Below are positions 16,757 to 25,150 of a DNA stretch of 56,337 nt, piece by piece. Each line of letters opens with the position of its first letter. Position 1 is the first letter of the stretch. The notes below the pieces were generated by a model. That model saw nothing but the letters and a program-made list of their open reading frames with translations, had not been told where the DNA came from and did not search any database. The stretch is from Bacteroidales bacterium (GTDB lineage: Bacteria; Bacteroidota; Bacteroidia; Bacteroidales; Tenuifilaceae). The position numbers and the translations under genes were made by a program. The stretch covers positions 1 to 56,337 of the forward strand of contig RPRQ01000029.1 of the NCBI GenBank assembly GCA_003818205.1, read 5' to 3'.

Positions 16757-16866
16757 GCGACATTTTGCGAGGAAAGAAAGCGAGCAACAGCCATTAGCGC
16801 TGTAGCCTACATTTGCCCATAAAAGAAAATAATACCTGAAAATGTACCTGTGTAATTACAAAAACT
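16757..16866 (+). repeat. Dispersed repeat, copy 2
   Basis: Counterpart of 431-540: GCGAGCAACAGCC..., ACATTTGCCCATAAAAGAAA and CTGAAAATGTACCTG in the same order with small differences. Just before it, TATCTTTG near 16750-16757 matches the TAnnTTTG promoter box and may drive the downstream TPR gene through a long leader. The remaining bases to 16980 are A/T-rich and show nothing else. Confidence 0.7.
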
Positions 16867-16980
16867 TAAATCAAAGTAGTTGAGCTTAATTTAGTTGAAG
16901 TTCTGCTTCGGAAAGTAAAAAATTTAGAATAAATTTACAAAAAACAAACCCACTTACAACAATTGTAACAATCACAGTTT

Positions 16981-17484
16981 ATGAAGCAAATTATACTCAT
17001 TGTAACAGTATTCTTAATATCCGAAGCAGGATATACTCAAACCGCTGATGAGTATTTTAAACGTGGGTCAGAAAAGGCAAATATTGAGGATTATATTGGT
17101 GCAATTGCTGACTATACAAACGCAATAAGTATTGACCCTTTGAACGCTATATACTATTGCTATAGGGGTAATGCCGAAACAGGTATGCAAAACTACATTG
17201 AAGCAATAGCCGATTATACAAAGGCCATTGAGATTAACCCAAAATACGCTGAAGCGTACATTAATAGAGGAAATGCTAAGGTAATTCTGCTTGATTATAG
17301 GGGAGCCATTATTGACTATACTGAAACCATTAAAATCGATCCGAATAACGCCCAAGCTTATAGCAATAGAGGCATTGTTAAAATTACAATCAACCAGAAA
17401 GAAAGCGGGTGTTTGGATTTAAGTAAAGCGGGAGAGCTTGGCTTAGCCTTTGCTTACGATGCAATACAAGAGTATTGTAAATAA
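16981..17484 (+). CDS. Secreted TPR-repeat protein
   Basis: A 167-residue protein with a cleavable signal peptide (MKQIILIVTVFLISEAGYTQ) and about three and a half tetratricopeptide repeats of 34 residues: EYFKRGSEKANIEDYIGAIADYTNAISIDP, IYYCYRGNAETGMQNYIEAIADYTKAIEINP, and AYINRGNAKVILLDYRGAIIDYTETIKIDP, then AYSNRGIVKITINQKESGCLDLSKAGELG. The last module, with GCLDLSKA, is the usual ending of small Bacteroidota TPR proteins. It probably serves as a periplasmic protein-interaction scaffold. No neighbour gives a more specific role. Confidence 0.85.
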   Translation: MKQIILIVTVFLISEAGYTQTADEYFKRGSEKANIEDYIGAIADYTNAISIDPLNAIYYCYRGNAETGMQNYIEAIADYTKAIEINPKYAEAYINRGNAKVILLDYRGAIIDYTETIKIDPNNAQAYSNRGIVKITINQKESGCLDLSKAGELGLAFAYDAIQEYCK

Positions 17485-17559
17485 GCACCCTGTTTATAAT
17501 TCAGTAATAACTTTATTTGCAGCATTCCGAGCCTCTTGGTATTTTTGAAAGAAAATACT

Positions 17560-20049
17560 ATGAATTTTGATAAAATTAACCTTCGCTATAAGAAAGTTTC
17601 GTACCACCGTCAACCCGATGATCTTACCATAGAGGAGTGGCAATACGCTCTTCGTAAGCAGTTTGCCGAAAACCATTTCTTTCGAATAGAAAAACAGGGA
17701 AAGCGCTCAATATTTGGTGATTATAACGTTTATAACCCCGAGACCAAACTTTCATACAAAGTTGCTCTTCGGAGCAAGGACAATAGCGCCAACTTTTGCG
17801 AGTGCAACGACTTTAAAACCAATGGGCTTGGTACCTGCAAGCACATCGAATCGGTTTTTCACCATATACACAACAAGCTACAAAAGGGCGCTCAACTCGA
17901 CAAACCCTACCAACCTGCTTATACCTCGGTTTATCTCGACTATCGTAAAGGGCGAAAAGTTAGAATTCGTATAGGCAACGAGGACTCTGCAGCATTTTAC
18001 TCACTTGCCGCAAAATATTTCGATGCTGAAAACTGCCTAAAAGAAAGCGAATTCATCAATTTTAACCAGATCATTGAGCAGGGACTAGCCATCAACAGCA
18101 GCTTTAGGTGCTACCCCGATGCGCTGGCTAACGTGCTGGAGCACCGAGAGAATCACCGAAGAAGCAACTTGGTAAACGAAAAATATGCAAAGCATATCGA
18201 TAATGGGGCTTTTACTCCGCTTATCAATGCAACGCTTTTCCCCTATCAAAAAGAGGGTATTTGTTTCGCTGCATCCAAAGGTCGATGCATTATTGCCGAT
18301 GATATGGGTTTGGGCAAAACCATTCAGGCCATTGCCGCAGCGGAACTTCTGCGCAAGGAGATGGGCATTTCCTCGGTTTTTATTATCTGCCCAACCTCGC
18401 TCAAGTACCAGTGGAAAACCGAAATCGAGAAATTTACGGGACAGGCTGCGTGGGTTATCGAAGGGTCTTACCTTAAACGGCAGGATCAGTACAGGAACGA
18501 TTCGTTCTATAAAATCATTTCGTACAACACAGCCGTTAACGATATTAAAGAGCTAAACGCCACCCTACCCGACCTCTTTATCTTAGATGAAGCACAGCGT
18601 ATTAAGAACTTCAAAACAAAAATTTCGCAGAATATTAAGCGACTTAAATCGCCATACACCTTTGTGCTTACCGGGACACCGCTAGAAAATAAGCTCGAAG
18701 AGCTATACTCCATTGTACAATTTGTTAACCCCTTCGCGTTAGGCCCTTTCTGGAAATACATGAGCGAATACCGAATACTGGACGAGGTTGGTAAGCTAAA
18801 AGGGTATCAGGACTTAAACAGAATTGGACAAAAGCTATCTGACACCATGATCCGCCGCCGCAAAAAGGACGTTCTACTACAGCTGCCAGAGCGCATGGAC
18901 AAAGTGCTTTACGTACCTATGACCGAGGAACAGGCTTCTGTACATACCGATTGTCAGGAGAGCGTTTCGCGATTGGTGCACAAATGGCGTAGGCAGGGTT
19001 TCTTGAACGAGAAAGACCGCCAAAGCCTTATGATTTTCCTGAATATGATGCGAATGGTATGCGATAGCACCTATATTCTTGATCAAAAGACACGCTTCGA
19101 TACCAAAATTGGCGAGCTGATGAATATTCTCGATGAGGTGTTCGCCGAAAATGAAGAAAAGGTGGTTATTTTCAGCCAATGGGAGCGCATGACCCGCCTT
19201 GTTGCAGCCGAGCTCGACCAACGAAACATGAAATACCAATACCTGCACGGTGGTATCCCCAGCAGCGATCGGGGTAAACTTTACGATGGTTTCAACAATG
19301 ACCCCGACTGTAAGGTATTCCTATCCACCGATGCGGGAGGTGTAGGCCTAAACCTACAGGTAGCATCTATCCTAATAAATCTCGACATCCCTTGGAATCC
19401 TGCCGTACTCGAACAACGCATTGCCCGGATTTACCGTTTAGGGCAGAAACGAAATGTATCCGTTATCAACATGGTATCGACCGGAACCATTGAGCATAAA
19501 ATGTTGGGCGTGCTAAGCTTTAAGAAAGGCCTCTCGGAAGGGATTCTCGACCATGGCGACAGTACCGTATTCATGGAGGATAGTAAATTTAAGGTGCTAA
19601 TGAATACCGTTGAAAGCATTGTTGAACAAACGCCAGCACCCGAAGCAGTTCCTCAAAGCTATGCCGAAACGGAAGAGAAACAACCTGTAACCGGTGCTAT
19701 CCTCAACGAAGCTATAGTTGAAATAGAAGAGCATACGAAATTACCTCAAGAACAGTCCCTTGATGGCGATGATGACATTCCTCAGAACCTCGTTGAAACA
19801 TCAACGAACACTTTACAGGACCCAGAAACTGTTTCACCCACAGAGCTTGTTCAAATGGGTATATCGTTCTTCACCAGCTTAACCGAAACATTGGCAAACC
19901 CCGAGGCGACCCAAAAACTTATTTCAACCATTGTTCAAAAAGACGAAACCGACGGTAAGACCTATCTCAAAATACCCATCGAAAACCAAAAAGTTGTTGA
20001 AAGTGCATTCGCTTTATTTGCTGGACTATTAAGTGGTATTAAAAAGTAA
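17560..20049 (+). CDS. SWIM zinc-finger SNF2/HepA-family helicase
   Basis: An 829-residue Swi2/Snf2-type ATPase that likely translocates on DNA to displace proteins, as RapA/HepA does for RNA polymerase. A SWIM zinc finger (C80-x-C82 ... C93-x-H95) sits at the N-terminus. Helicase motifs are Walker A DDMGLGKT (247-254), DEAQ (343-346), the TGTPLENKLEELYS block, and C-terminal STDAGGVGLNLQ and EQRIARIYRLGQ. The last 180 residues are acidic and probably disordered, ending in a short conserved-looking helix (LFAGLLSGIKK). An upstream TTG (17536) is in frame, but the ATG MNFDKINLRYKK is preferred. It may be housekeeping or belong to the adjacent island; composition gives no decision. Confidence 0.88.
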   Translation: MNFDKINLRYKKVSYHRQPDDLTIEEWQYALRKQFAENHFFRIEKQGKRSIFGDYNVYNPETKLSYKVALRSKDNSANFCECNDFKTNGLGTCKHIESVFHHIHNKLQKGAQLDKPYQPAYTSVYLDYRKGRKVRIRIGNEDSAAFYSLAAKYFDAENCLKESEFINFNQIIEQGLAINSSFRCYPDALANVLEHRENHRRSNLVNEKYAKHIDNGAFTPLINATLFPYQKEGICFAASKGRCIIADDMGLGKTIQAIAAAELLRKEMGISSVFIICPTSLKYQWKTEIEKFTGQAAWVIEGSYLKRQDQYRNDSFYKIISYNTAVNDIKELNATLPDLFILDEAQRIKNFKTKISQNIKRLKSPYTFVLTGTPLENKLEELYSIVQFVNPFALGPFWKYMSEYRILDEVGKLKGYQDLNRIGQKLSDTMIRRRKKDVLLQLPERMDKVLYVPMTEEQASVHTDCQESVSRLVHKWRRQGFLNEKDRQSLMIFLNMMRMVCDSTYILDQKTRFDTKIGELMNILDEVFAENEEKVVIFSQWERMTRLVAAELDQRNMKYQYLHGGIPSSDRGKLYDGFNNDPDCKVFLSTDAGGVGLNLQVASILINLDIPWNPAVLEQRIARIYRLGQKRNVSVINMVSTGTIEHKMLGVLSFKKGLSEGILDHGDSTVFMEDSKFKVLMNTVESIVEQTPAPEAVPQSYAETEEKQPVTGAILNEAIVEIEEHTKLPQEQSLDGDDDIPQNLVETSTNTLQDPETVSPTELVQMGISFFTSLTETLANPEATQKLISTIVQKDETDGKTYLKIPIENQKVVESAFALFAGLLSGIKK

Positions 20050-20340
20050 AGCGGATTGCCAATACTACGTCAATTTTTATTCATACCCAAAATCCGCAAG
20101 AAAAAAAATCTTGCGGATTAGGTTAAGAGAATCAACCCTTTCAAGGTTAGCATAGCTCACTTTCAAGGTGATTTTCTAAATCGGGGTTAACCTTAAACCG
20201 CAAGTGTTTCAATCCTTTCAGGTATTTATCTTGCGGAATTAAGGTCATAATTTGATTTCTTAAAAGTATTGGCACAATACTTGGTATTCCCTTGGTTGAT
20301 TTAATACCTTTACTCCACTTACTAACTTAAATTTATCGGT
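20050..20340. repeat. Intergenic hairpin region after the helicase gene
   Basis: AATCCGCAAGA (20091-20101) and TCTTGCGGATT (20109-20119) form a perfect 11-bp stem around an A-rich loop, but without a T tract, so terminator function is weak. CCGCAAG and CTTGCGG words recur at 20197-20250. Otherwise A/T-rich and empty. Confidence 0.5.
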
Positions 20341-20826
20341 ATGAAAAAAATTATTGTCTTAATATGGGTTCTTGCAATTGCAGGAATAGCCAATTGCATA
20401 ACCGCTCAAAACACCAATAACTATTCAGGAAAAGTTAGCTACAATGGCAAAGAATACTCCTATGAGACATCCTGCGCCGGTGTTAAGCCGATGTCCACAA
20501 CCACCATTGAGACCTATGGTTTAACGATTTACCTAACTAAAAAGGAACAAAAAAAGGTGGTTCTTAAAACCCATTGTACTGCTTTAGAGGTTCGCCGTAA
20601 CGATAGTTCTATCAAGGAAAACCTCGATAAAATAACATTTACAACCGTGGCAAGCGGAAAACTATCCCCTGATGTTAAAGGAACTTCTAAAAAGTTGACG
20701 CTTGAGTTTCACCTCGATAACTTTACTTTAATCCCCCTCTACAATCGTGACGCAAGAATGGGTTGCGCTAGCTTTGATGAGGGCATCAGGAATGTGGTTT
20801 ATTTTATCCTAAAAGAGATTAAGTAG
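20341..20826 (+). CDS. Secreted protein of unknown function
   Basis: A 161-residue protein with a signal peptide (MKKIIVLIWVLAIAGIANCITAQ). The mature part contains four cysteines, two of which (C56 region CAG and the HCTALEV cysteine) might pair, and alternates strands (YSGKVSYNGKEYSYE, TYGLTIYLTKKEQKKVVLK, KLTLEFHLDNFTL), suggesting a small beta-rich periplasmic protein. I do not recognise the family. It stands alone between the helicase gene and the cold-shock gene, and a strong terminator lies 190 bp downstream. Confidence 0.65.
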   Translation: MKKIIVLIWVLAIAGIANCITAQNTNNYSGKVSYNGKEYSYETSCAGVKPMSTTTIETYGLTIYLTKKEQKKVVLKTHCTALEVRRNDSSIKENLDKITFTTVASGKLSPDVKGTSKKLTLEFHLDNFTLIPLYNRDARMGCASFDEGIRNVVYFILKEIK

Positions 20827-20849
20827 TGTTTGTCTTTAAAGCAAATATT

Positions 20850-20940
20850 GCCACAGACTATTCGCTTCGCGCATGAGATTGCTTGCTAAGCTCACAGATG
20901 ATATAAATTATATGTGTTTGATAATCTGAAAATCTGTGGA
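20850..20940. repeat. Gene-less miniature of the CACAGATT cassette
   Basis: It begins GCCACAGACTATTCGC and GCATGAGATTGC, and ends AATCTGTGGA. The left end is nearly identical to the left end of the GxxExxY cassette at 53063-53521, and the right end is its inverted partner, but only 91 bp separate the termini and no gene is inside. Confidence 0.7.
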
Positions 20941-21013
20941 TAATTATTTTTTCTTTTAATATCATAGACATTATGGACCGACACTAAGAAGAGGTATTTT
21001 ACTGAATTATAGC

Positions 21014-21045
21014 AAATCCGAAGGCTTAAAGCCTTCGGATTTTTT
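21014..21045 (+). terminator. Rho-independent terminator
   Basis: AAATCCGAAGGC (21014-21025) and GCCTTCGGATTT (21031-21042) make a perfect 12-bp stem with a TTAAA loop and T tract. It should end the transcript of the secreted protein gene at 20341. Confidence 0.85.
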
Positions 21046-21048
21046 CAT

Positions 21049-21073
21049 AAAAAAAATCCCGCTGTAAGCGGGA
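21049..21073 (-). terminator. Terminator of the cold-shock gene
   Basis: On the minus strand AGTCCCGCTTACAGCGGGAT is followed by an uninterrupted T tract, 33 bp after the cold-shock stop codon. Confidence 0.85.
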
Positions 21074-21105
21074 CTCAAAATTTTAAATGTTTTATGTTAT
21101 TTAGA

Positions 21106-21297
21106 CTATGCTAGCTTAACATTTACTGCATTTAATCCTTTTTTACCTTCTTCCAAATCAAAAGTAACTTCATCATTCTCTCTGATGCTATCTTTCAAGC
21201 CAGTTGAATGTACAAAATACTCTTTTGATGAGTTTGCGTCTTTAATAAATCCGAATCCTTTCGAATCATTAAAAAATTTTACTGTTCCGTTGTTCAT
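21106..21297 (-). CDS. Cold-shock domain protein
   Basis: A 63-residue CspA-type protein, a single OB-fold that binds single-stranded RNA and DNA and melts RNA structure. RNP1 is KGFGFIKD (13-20) and RNP2 is EYFVHST (26-32), both with the aromatic surface residues. The opening MNNGTVKFFNDSKGFGFI is the family signature. The upstream region is A/T-rich, allowing a leader of more than 100 nt as is usual for csp genes; ACATTG-type promoter words near 21323 were not decisive. It has its own terminator and divides the accessory region from the secreted-protein cluster. Confidence 0.95.
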   Translation of the reverse strand: MNNGTVKFFNDSKGFGFIKDANSSKEYFVHSTGLKDSIRENDEVTFDLEEGKKGLNAVNVKLA

Positions 21298-21467
21298 TTT
21301 ATGAATTTAAATTATGGGTGCAATGTAGGCTTTATTATTGATATTAACGAATAATTACCTAATTAATTGGTTTATTTTAAGTTATTATACATAAACCAGT
21401 ACATATAAACCGATAATTGGTGCTACCTTTATAGAATATTATATCATTAACTGGAAGGAATATCAAT

Positions 21468-21626
21468 ATGTATGACAAAAAACCAAGTGTAGTTAAAACT
21501 CCTGACCTAGCTAAGCTGCAAGCAGTTGTAATAAATCTCAGGACAATAATATACATTGCTGTTGGTGCCGATCCCGAAGAAGCGAAGAAACGTTACATGT
21601 CGCGTTTTGGTTGTAAAAAAGTATAA
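21468..21626 (+). CDS. Small 52-residue protein of unknown function
   Basis: The ATG at 21468 is preceded by GGAAGGA 9 nt upstream, unusually close to a textbook ribosome-binding site for this phylum. The translation starts MYDKKPSVVKTPDLAKLQA and ends AKKRYMSRFGCKKV; the middle (VVINLRTIIYIAVGADPEEA) is strand-helix-like, and the total charge is basic. It is followed by a long inverted repeat that could close the transcript. I do not recognise a named family, though the composition and ribosome site argue for a real gene. Confidence 0.6.
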   Translation: MYDKKPSVVKTPDLAKLQAVVINLRTIIYIAVGADPEEAKKRYMSRFGCKKV

Positions 21627-21642
21627 AATGGAAATTTTTTAC

Positions 21643-21760
21643 TTGGGAAAGAGGGGTTATGTTTTTTCAAGTGGTTTATCTAAACCAAATTCAATTTAAG
21701 ATATATTTTTCTGAAACAAAAAGGCTGAAGAAAACATTTAAATGTACACCTCTTTCCCAT
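21643..21760. repeat. Long imperfect inverted repeat
   Basis: TTGGGAAAGAGG at 21643 onward (continuing GGTTATGTTTTTTCA) pairs with CCTCTTTCCCAT ending at 21760 over about 25 bp with small gaps, and a small GGTTTA/TAAACC hairpin lies inside. It could be a 3' structure of the 52-residue gene, an ncRNA or a decayed MITE. Confidence 0.5.
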
Positions 21761-21852
21761 GTTTTTTATTGATATTTCTATATAATATTTCACCTTTCAC
21801 CTAATTAGAATATGAATTTTCTCGGTACAATTAGTTACCGGGTTAGCCATAT

Positions 21853-24800
21853 TTAAAATGCAAACGAATTGGGAATTTGATATATTGGACCAGTAACAGG
21901 AGGGATATTTACAGTAATGATTAACATATTTGAATAAACAGGAGTTAAACAGCCAACGGAGGTTGCCTTTCTAATAAATCGTGTAGTATTAGAAAGCGTA
22001 CCATAATCGTAAGAATTTGTATTTGATAAAGGTATATTCGTCCAATTAGTATCACCTGGAACAGCTAACGCATTTGTTGTATATTGCCAAGTATAGTTAA
22101 ATAAATCGGCCCCACCCTTTGCAATATCTACATTTACAAATGCTGGAACATCCTCGTTGACAAGAATCAAATAATTATCCAAAACAGCCCCTCCGTAACA
22201 CGACATAGCTCCAATTCCAAACTGAGTACCAAGAGAAGAGATTCCTCCTGTTAAATTATTCCTATAACAATTTGGCGAAGCAGCATTTACATGGTTGCCA
22301 TCAAAGTGCCACCCTCCACTATTTGTTCTTTTGATTATCCTTGTATAAGAGTTAAAATAGTATGTAGAAAATCCATTGGCTTCTAATGATATATTAAAAT
22401 CAGTAACTGCAAAACCATTATTTGCCGTTACATTCCAGTATCCCTCAGGGTACTGATTCTGAACAATATCCCCAGATTCTGATATCGGTAAACCACCGCT
22501 TCCTGGGTTACTCGAAACGAAATAAACGACTATTGACCCTGGTGTTAAGCCGCTATTTACATTGATATTAACCGCTTGGCTATTAACAGGTGTGCCGATT
22601 GGGAAGAAATATAAGCCATTACTTGCAATCCATTTCTCGAATTTACCTACAATCCGACCCGAAGAATAAGTTAAAGTTCCTGGGGATGCTATACTCGTTC
22701 CTAAAGTAAGTATATTGGTGCTAGTTAAAATTATTCCTGATGTGAGGGTTAGATTATTGGATACCTGAATATTATTATTTATTACGAGCTGGGAGTTATT
22801 TTGCAATACGAGATTATAAAAATGCTCGCCTAGAGTGTTTGTAATTGATTGTGATGTTCCGTTAAAAGTAACCGCTCCAATACCTGGGATAAAACTTCCA
22901 GAATTATTCCAATTACCATTTATTGTAATGTTAAAGGTTGAAGCATTAAAACTCCCTGATACAATATTTAGATTTTGAAGAATTGTGATATTCCCCTCTA
23001 GCTGACAGGATGCTGAAGGAGATGTTTCAATATCTATACTTCTAACACTGGCATTATTGAAATTAACTGTTTGAATTCCTGTTGCAGCATTGAAAATGAA
23101 CTTTGCATCGCCAGTAGTGATTAACCCATTTTCGCAATGTAAATCTCCACCAATAGTTATGCTTGGAGATCCTGTGATGTTTATTGTTCCATCATTTATA
23201 ATGCTAAACTCTGTGGTTAGATCCTTATTTATATCGAGTCTAGCGCTCAATTGTAAAACAATTGATTTAGCCACTGCGCTAGAATTAGAAACAATTGGAT
23301 AATTGACTACATTAGGTATAATTACCAATGAGCTGATATCGGGGACAACTTCTAATGACCAATTTAGTGGATCGTGCCAATTATGATCAACATTTCCTGT
23401 CCAATAGAAAGGTTGTAAAAGTGAACGTGTTGCAAAACCATCAGCTTTTCCTCCAAAGAAAATATTCCAGTTTGTTGAAATTGGGCAAATTGATTGCATG
23501 ATTATCTGATTACCTGCTCCATTTGCATTACCGCCAAGGTATATATTGAAATTTTCGGGGGGAGTACAAATAGATCGTATAATTGTCATATTTGCTGCAC
23601 CATTTGTAGTACCTCCAATGTATATGTTTTGGTTTTCGGGTGCTGTACAAATACTTCTTATTACTCTCAAATTTTCTGCACCATTAGCAGCACCGCCTAA
23701 GTAAATGTTTAGATTTACGGGGGGGGTACAAATATTTTGGATTAACCGTTGATTTGCTGCACCATTGGCATTACCCCCATTAAATATGTTCACTTGAGAA
23801 GTATTTACAGGGCAAATGGTAATATTTGTATATGCTGCTCCGTTTGCATCACCCCCAAAATAGATATTGGCTATTTCAGGTAGGGCACAGCTAATTAAAT
23901 ATTGAAATGCATCACCATTTGATACACCACCTGAAAAAATATTTAAGTTTTCAGGAGTAGAGCAAACAGATTGAGTGAATTTTGATAGTGTGAAACCATC
24001 GGTATTTCCCCCCTTAAAAATATTAAAATTTTCAGGTACAGAGCAGATTGTTTGTGTCAAACTACTGAATGCAAAACCATCAGTATTTCCCCCAAAGAAA
24101 ATATTGAAGTTTTCTGCAACAGGGCAAATGGACTGGGTTAAGCGTTTTATATCCTGTCCGTCTGCACTACCACCCGTAAAAATATAGCTATTCTCAGGGA
24201 CCGCACATAAACTTTGAGTAAGGTTTTGAATTGAGTACCCATCGGTATTTCCCCCGAAAAAAATATTTGAATTCTCGGCAGCTGAGCATACTAATTGAGT
24301 AAAAGTACCTAGAGAATATCCTTCAGAATTACCACCTAAAGAGATTGTCGAGTTATCGGCAGGAGGACAAACGGATTGTGTTAAAACATTTTGGGTGAAT
24401 CCATCGGCATTTCCACCAAAAAAAACATTTAACGATTCGGGGGTTGAGCAAATTGATTGAATAAACACATTTAATGAATATCCATTGGTATTACCACCAA
24501 AGAAAATATTGTAGTTCTCAGAAAGGGAACACGATGATTGGGATAATACCCCTTTAGAAAATCCATCGGCAATACCTCCATTAAAGATATTCAAGGGTAT
24601 TGCAACCGGACAATTTGTAATATATTGTGAAGCAGCACCATTGGCATCGCCACCATAGTATATATTATTGTTTTCAGGTGGGGTACAAAGCGTTGATAAT
24701 TGAATTGATTCACCTCCATTACCACCAAAAAAAATGCTAAGGTTTTCGGGAGTCGAACATGCACTCTGTATTAAATCTTTAGCCGAAGCACCATTGGCAT

Positions 24801-25047
24801 TACCACCAAAGTAAATGCTTGCATTGATCGGAATAGTACAAATTGACTGAATAATGCTAACCGATTGAGCACCATTAGCGTCTCCCCCAAAATAAATGTT
24901 CGAATTTTCAGGAGGTGAGCAGGGAGATTGAGTGAGCGATTCACTATCTCCTCCATTTGAATTACCCCCTTTATACTGAGCAAATAAATTTTGAGAAATA
25001 CTAAATAGTAATATTATAAGGAATATGTATTTATTCCGAAAAAGCAT
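21853..25047 (-). CDS. Large secreted protein with about twenty 27-residue GG-x-x-x-G / Cys repeats
   Basis: 1064 residues with a signal peptide (ending near NLFAQ). Residues about 24-540 hold twenty tandem units of about 27 residues, consensus N-I-(F/Y)-x-G-G-x-x-(D/N)-G-x6-(L/I)-x-Q-S-x-C-x-x-P-E-N, nearly all with a single cysteine; three units are shortened (for example FFGGNGGESIQLSTLC). A YWTGNVDHNWHDPLNWS motif at about 545-561, frequent in Bacteroidota surface proteins, introduces a strand-rich region (TINITGSPSITIGGDL, GTLTYSSGRIVGKFEKWI), and an Ig-like segment (NYTWQYTTN ... VGCLTPVYSNMLIITV) ends the protein. No clear type IX sorting domain is visible at the C-terminus. Two SUMF1-fold genes lie directly upstream on the same strand, so they may be co-expressed. 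Function unknown; surface adhesin or stalk is an inference. Confidence 0.85.
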   Translation of the reverse strand: MLFRNKYIFLIILLFSISQNLFAQYKGGNSNGGDSESLTQSPCSPPENSNIYFGGDANGAQSVSIIQSICTIPINASIYFGGNANGASAKDLIQSACSTPENLSIFFGGNGGESIQLSTLCTPPENNNIYYGGDANGAASQYITNCPVAIPLNIFNGGIADGFSKGVLSQSSCSLSENYNIFFGGNTNGYSLNVFIQSICSTPESLNVFFGGNADGFTQNVLTQSVCPPADNSTISLGGNSEGYSLGTFTQLVCSAAENSNIFFGGNTDGYSIQNLTQSLCAVPENSYIFTGGSADGQDIKRLTQSICPVAENFNIFFGGNTDGFAFSSLTQTICSVPENFNIFKGGNTDGFTLSKFTQSVCSTPENLNIFSGGVSNGDAFQYLISCALPEIANIYFGGDANGAAYTNITICPVNTSQVNIFNGGNANGAANQRLIQNICTPPVNLNIYLGGAANGAENLRVIRSICTAPENQNIYIGGTTNGAANMTIIRSICTPPENFNIYLGGNANGAGNQIIMQSICPISTNWNIFFGGKADGFATRSLLQPFYWTGNVDHNWHDPLNWSLEVVPDISSLVIIPNVVNYPIVSNSSAVAKSIVLQLSARLDINKDLTTEFSIINDGTINITGSPSITIGGDLHCENGLITTGDAKFIFNAATGIQTVNFNNASVRSIDIETSPSASCQLEGNITILQNLNIVSGSFNASTFNITINGNWNNSGSFIPGIGAVTFNGTSQSITNTLGEHFYNLVLQNNSQLVINNNIQVSNNLTLTSGIILTSTNILTLGTSIASPGTLTYSSGRIVGKFEKWIASNGLYFFPIGTPVNSQAVNINVNSGLTPGSIVVYFVSSNPGSGGLPISESGDIVQNQYPEGYWNVTANNGFAVTDFNISLEANGFSTYYFNSYTRIIKRTNSGGWHFDGNHVNAASPNCYRNNLTGGISSLGTQFGIGAMSCYGGAVLDNYLILVNEDVPAFVNVDIAKGGADLFNYTWQYTTNALAVPGDTNWTNIPLSNTNSYDYGTLSNTTRFIRKATSVGCLTPVYSNMLIITVNIPPVTGPIYQIPNSFAF

Positions 25048-25150
25048 TTAATAATTTGTTGGTTTTGGTTAGAATAAGTTCAATAACTTATTAACATACA
25101 ACCAGATAATTACGAATGAATAAATTATAAGCAATTATGGAATTAAGGGT

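Noticed and set aside
11133-20049. DISARM or BREX system
   Set aside because: Methylase and SNF2 are present, but drmA/drmB/drmC or pglZ/brxC-like genes are absent from the window.
23400-24980. CRISPR-like or satellite array because of the 81-bp periodicity
   Set aside because: The period equals 27 codons, the DNA units diverge at synonymous positions, and the frame is open throughout: it is a coding repeat.
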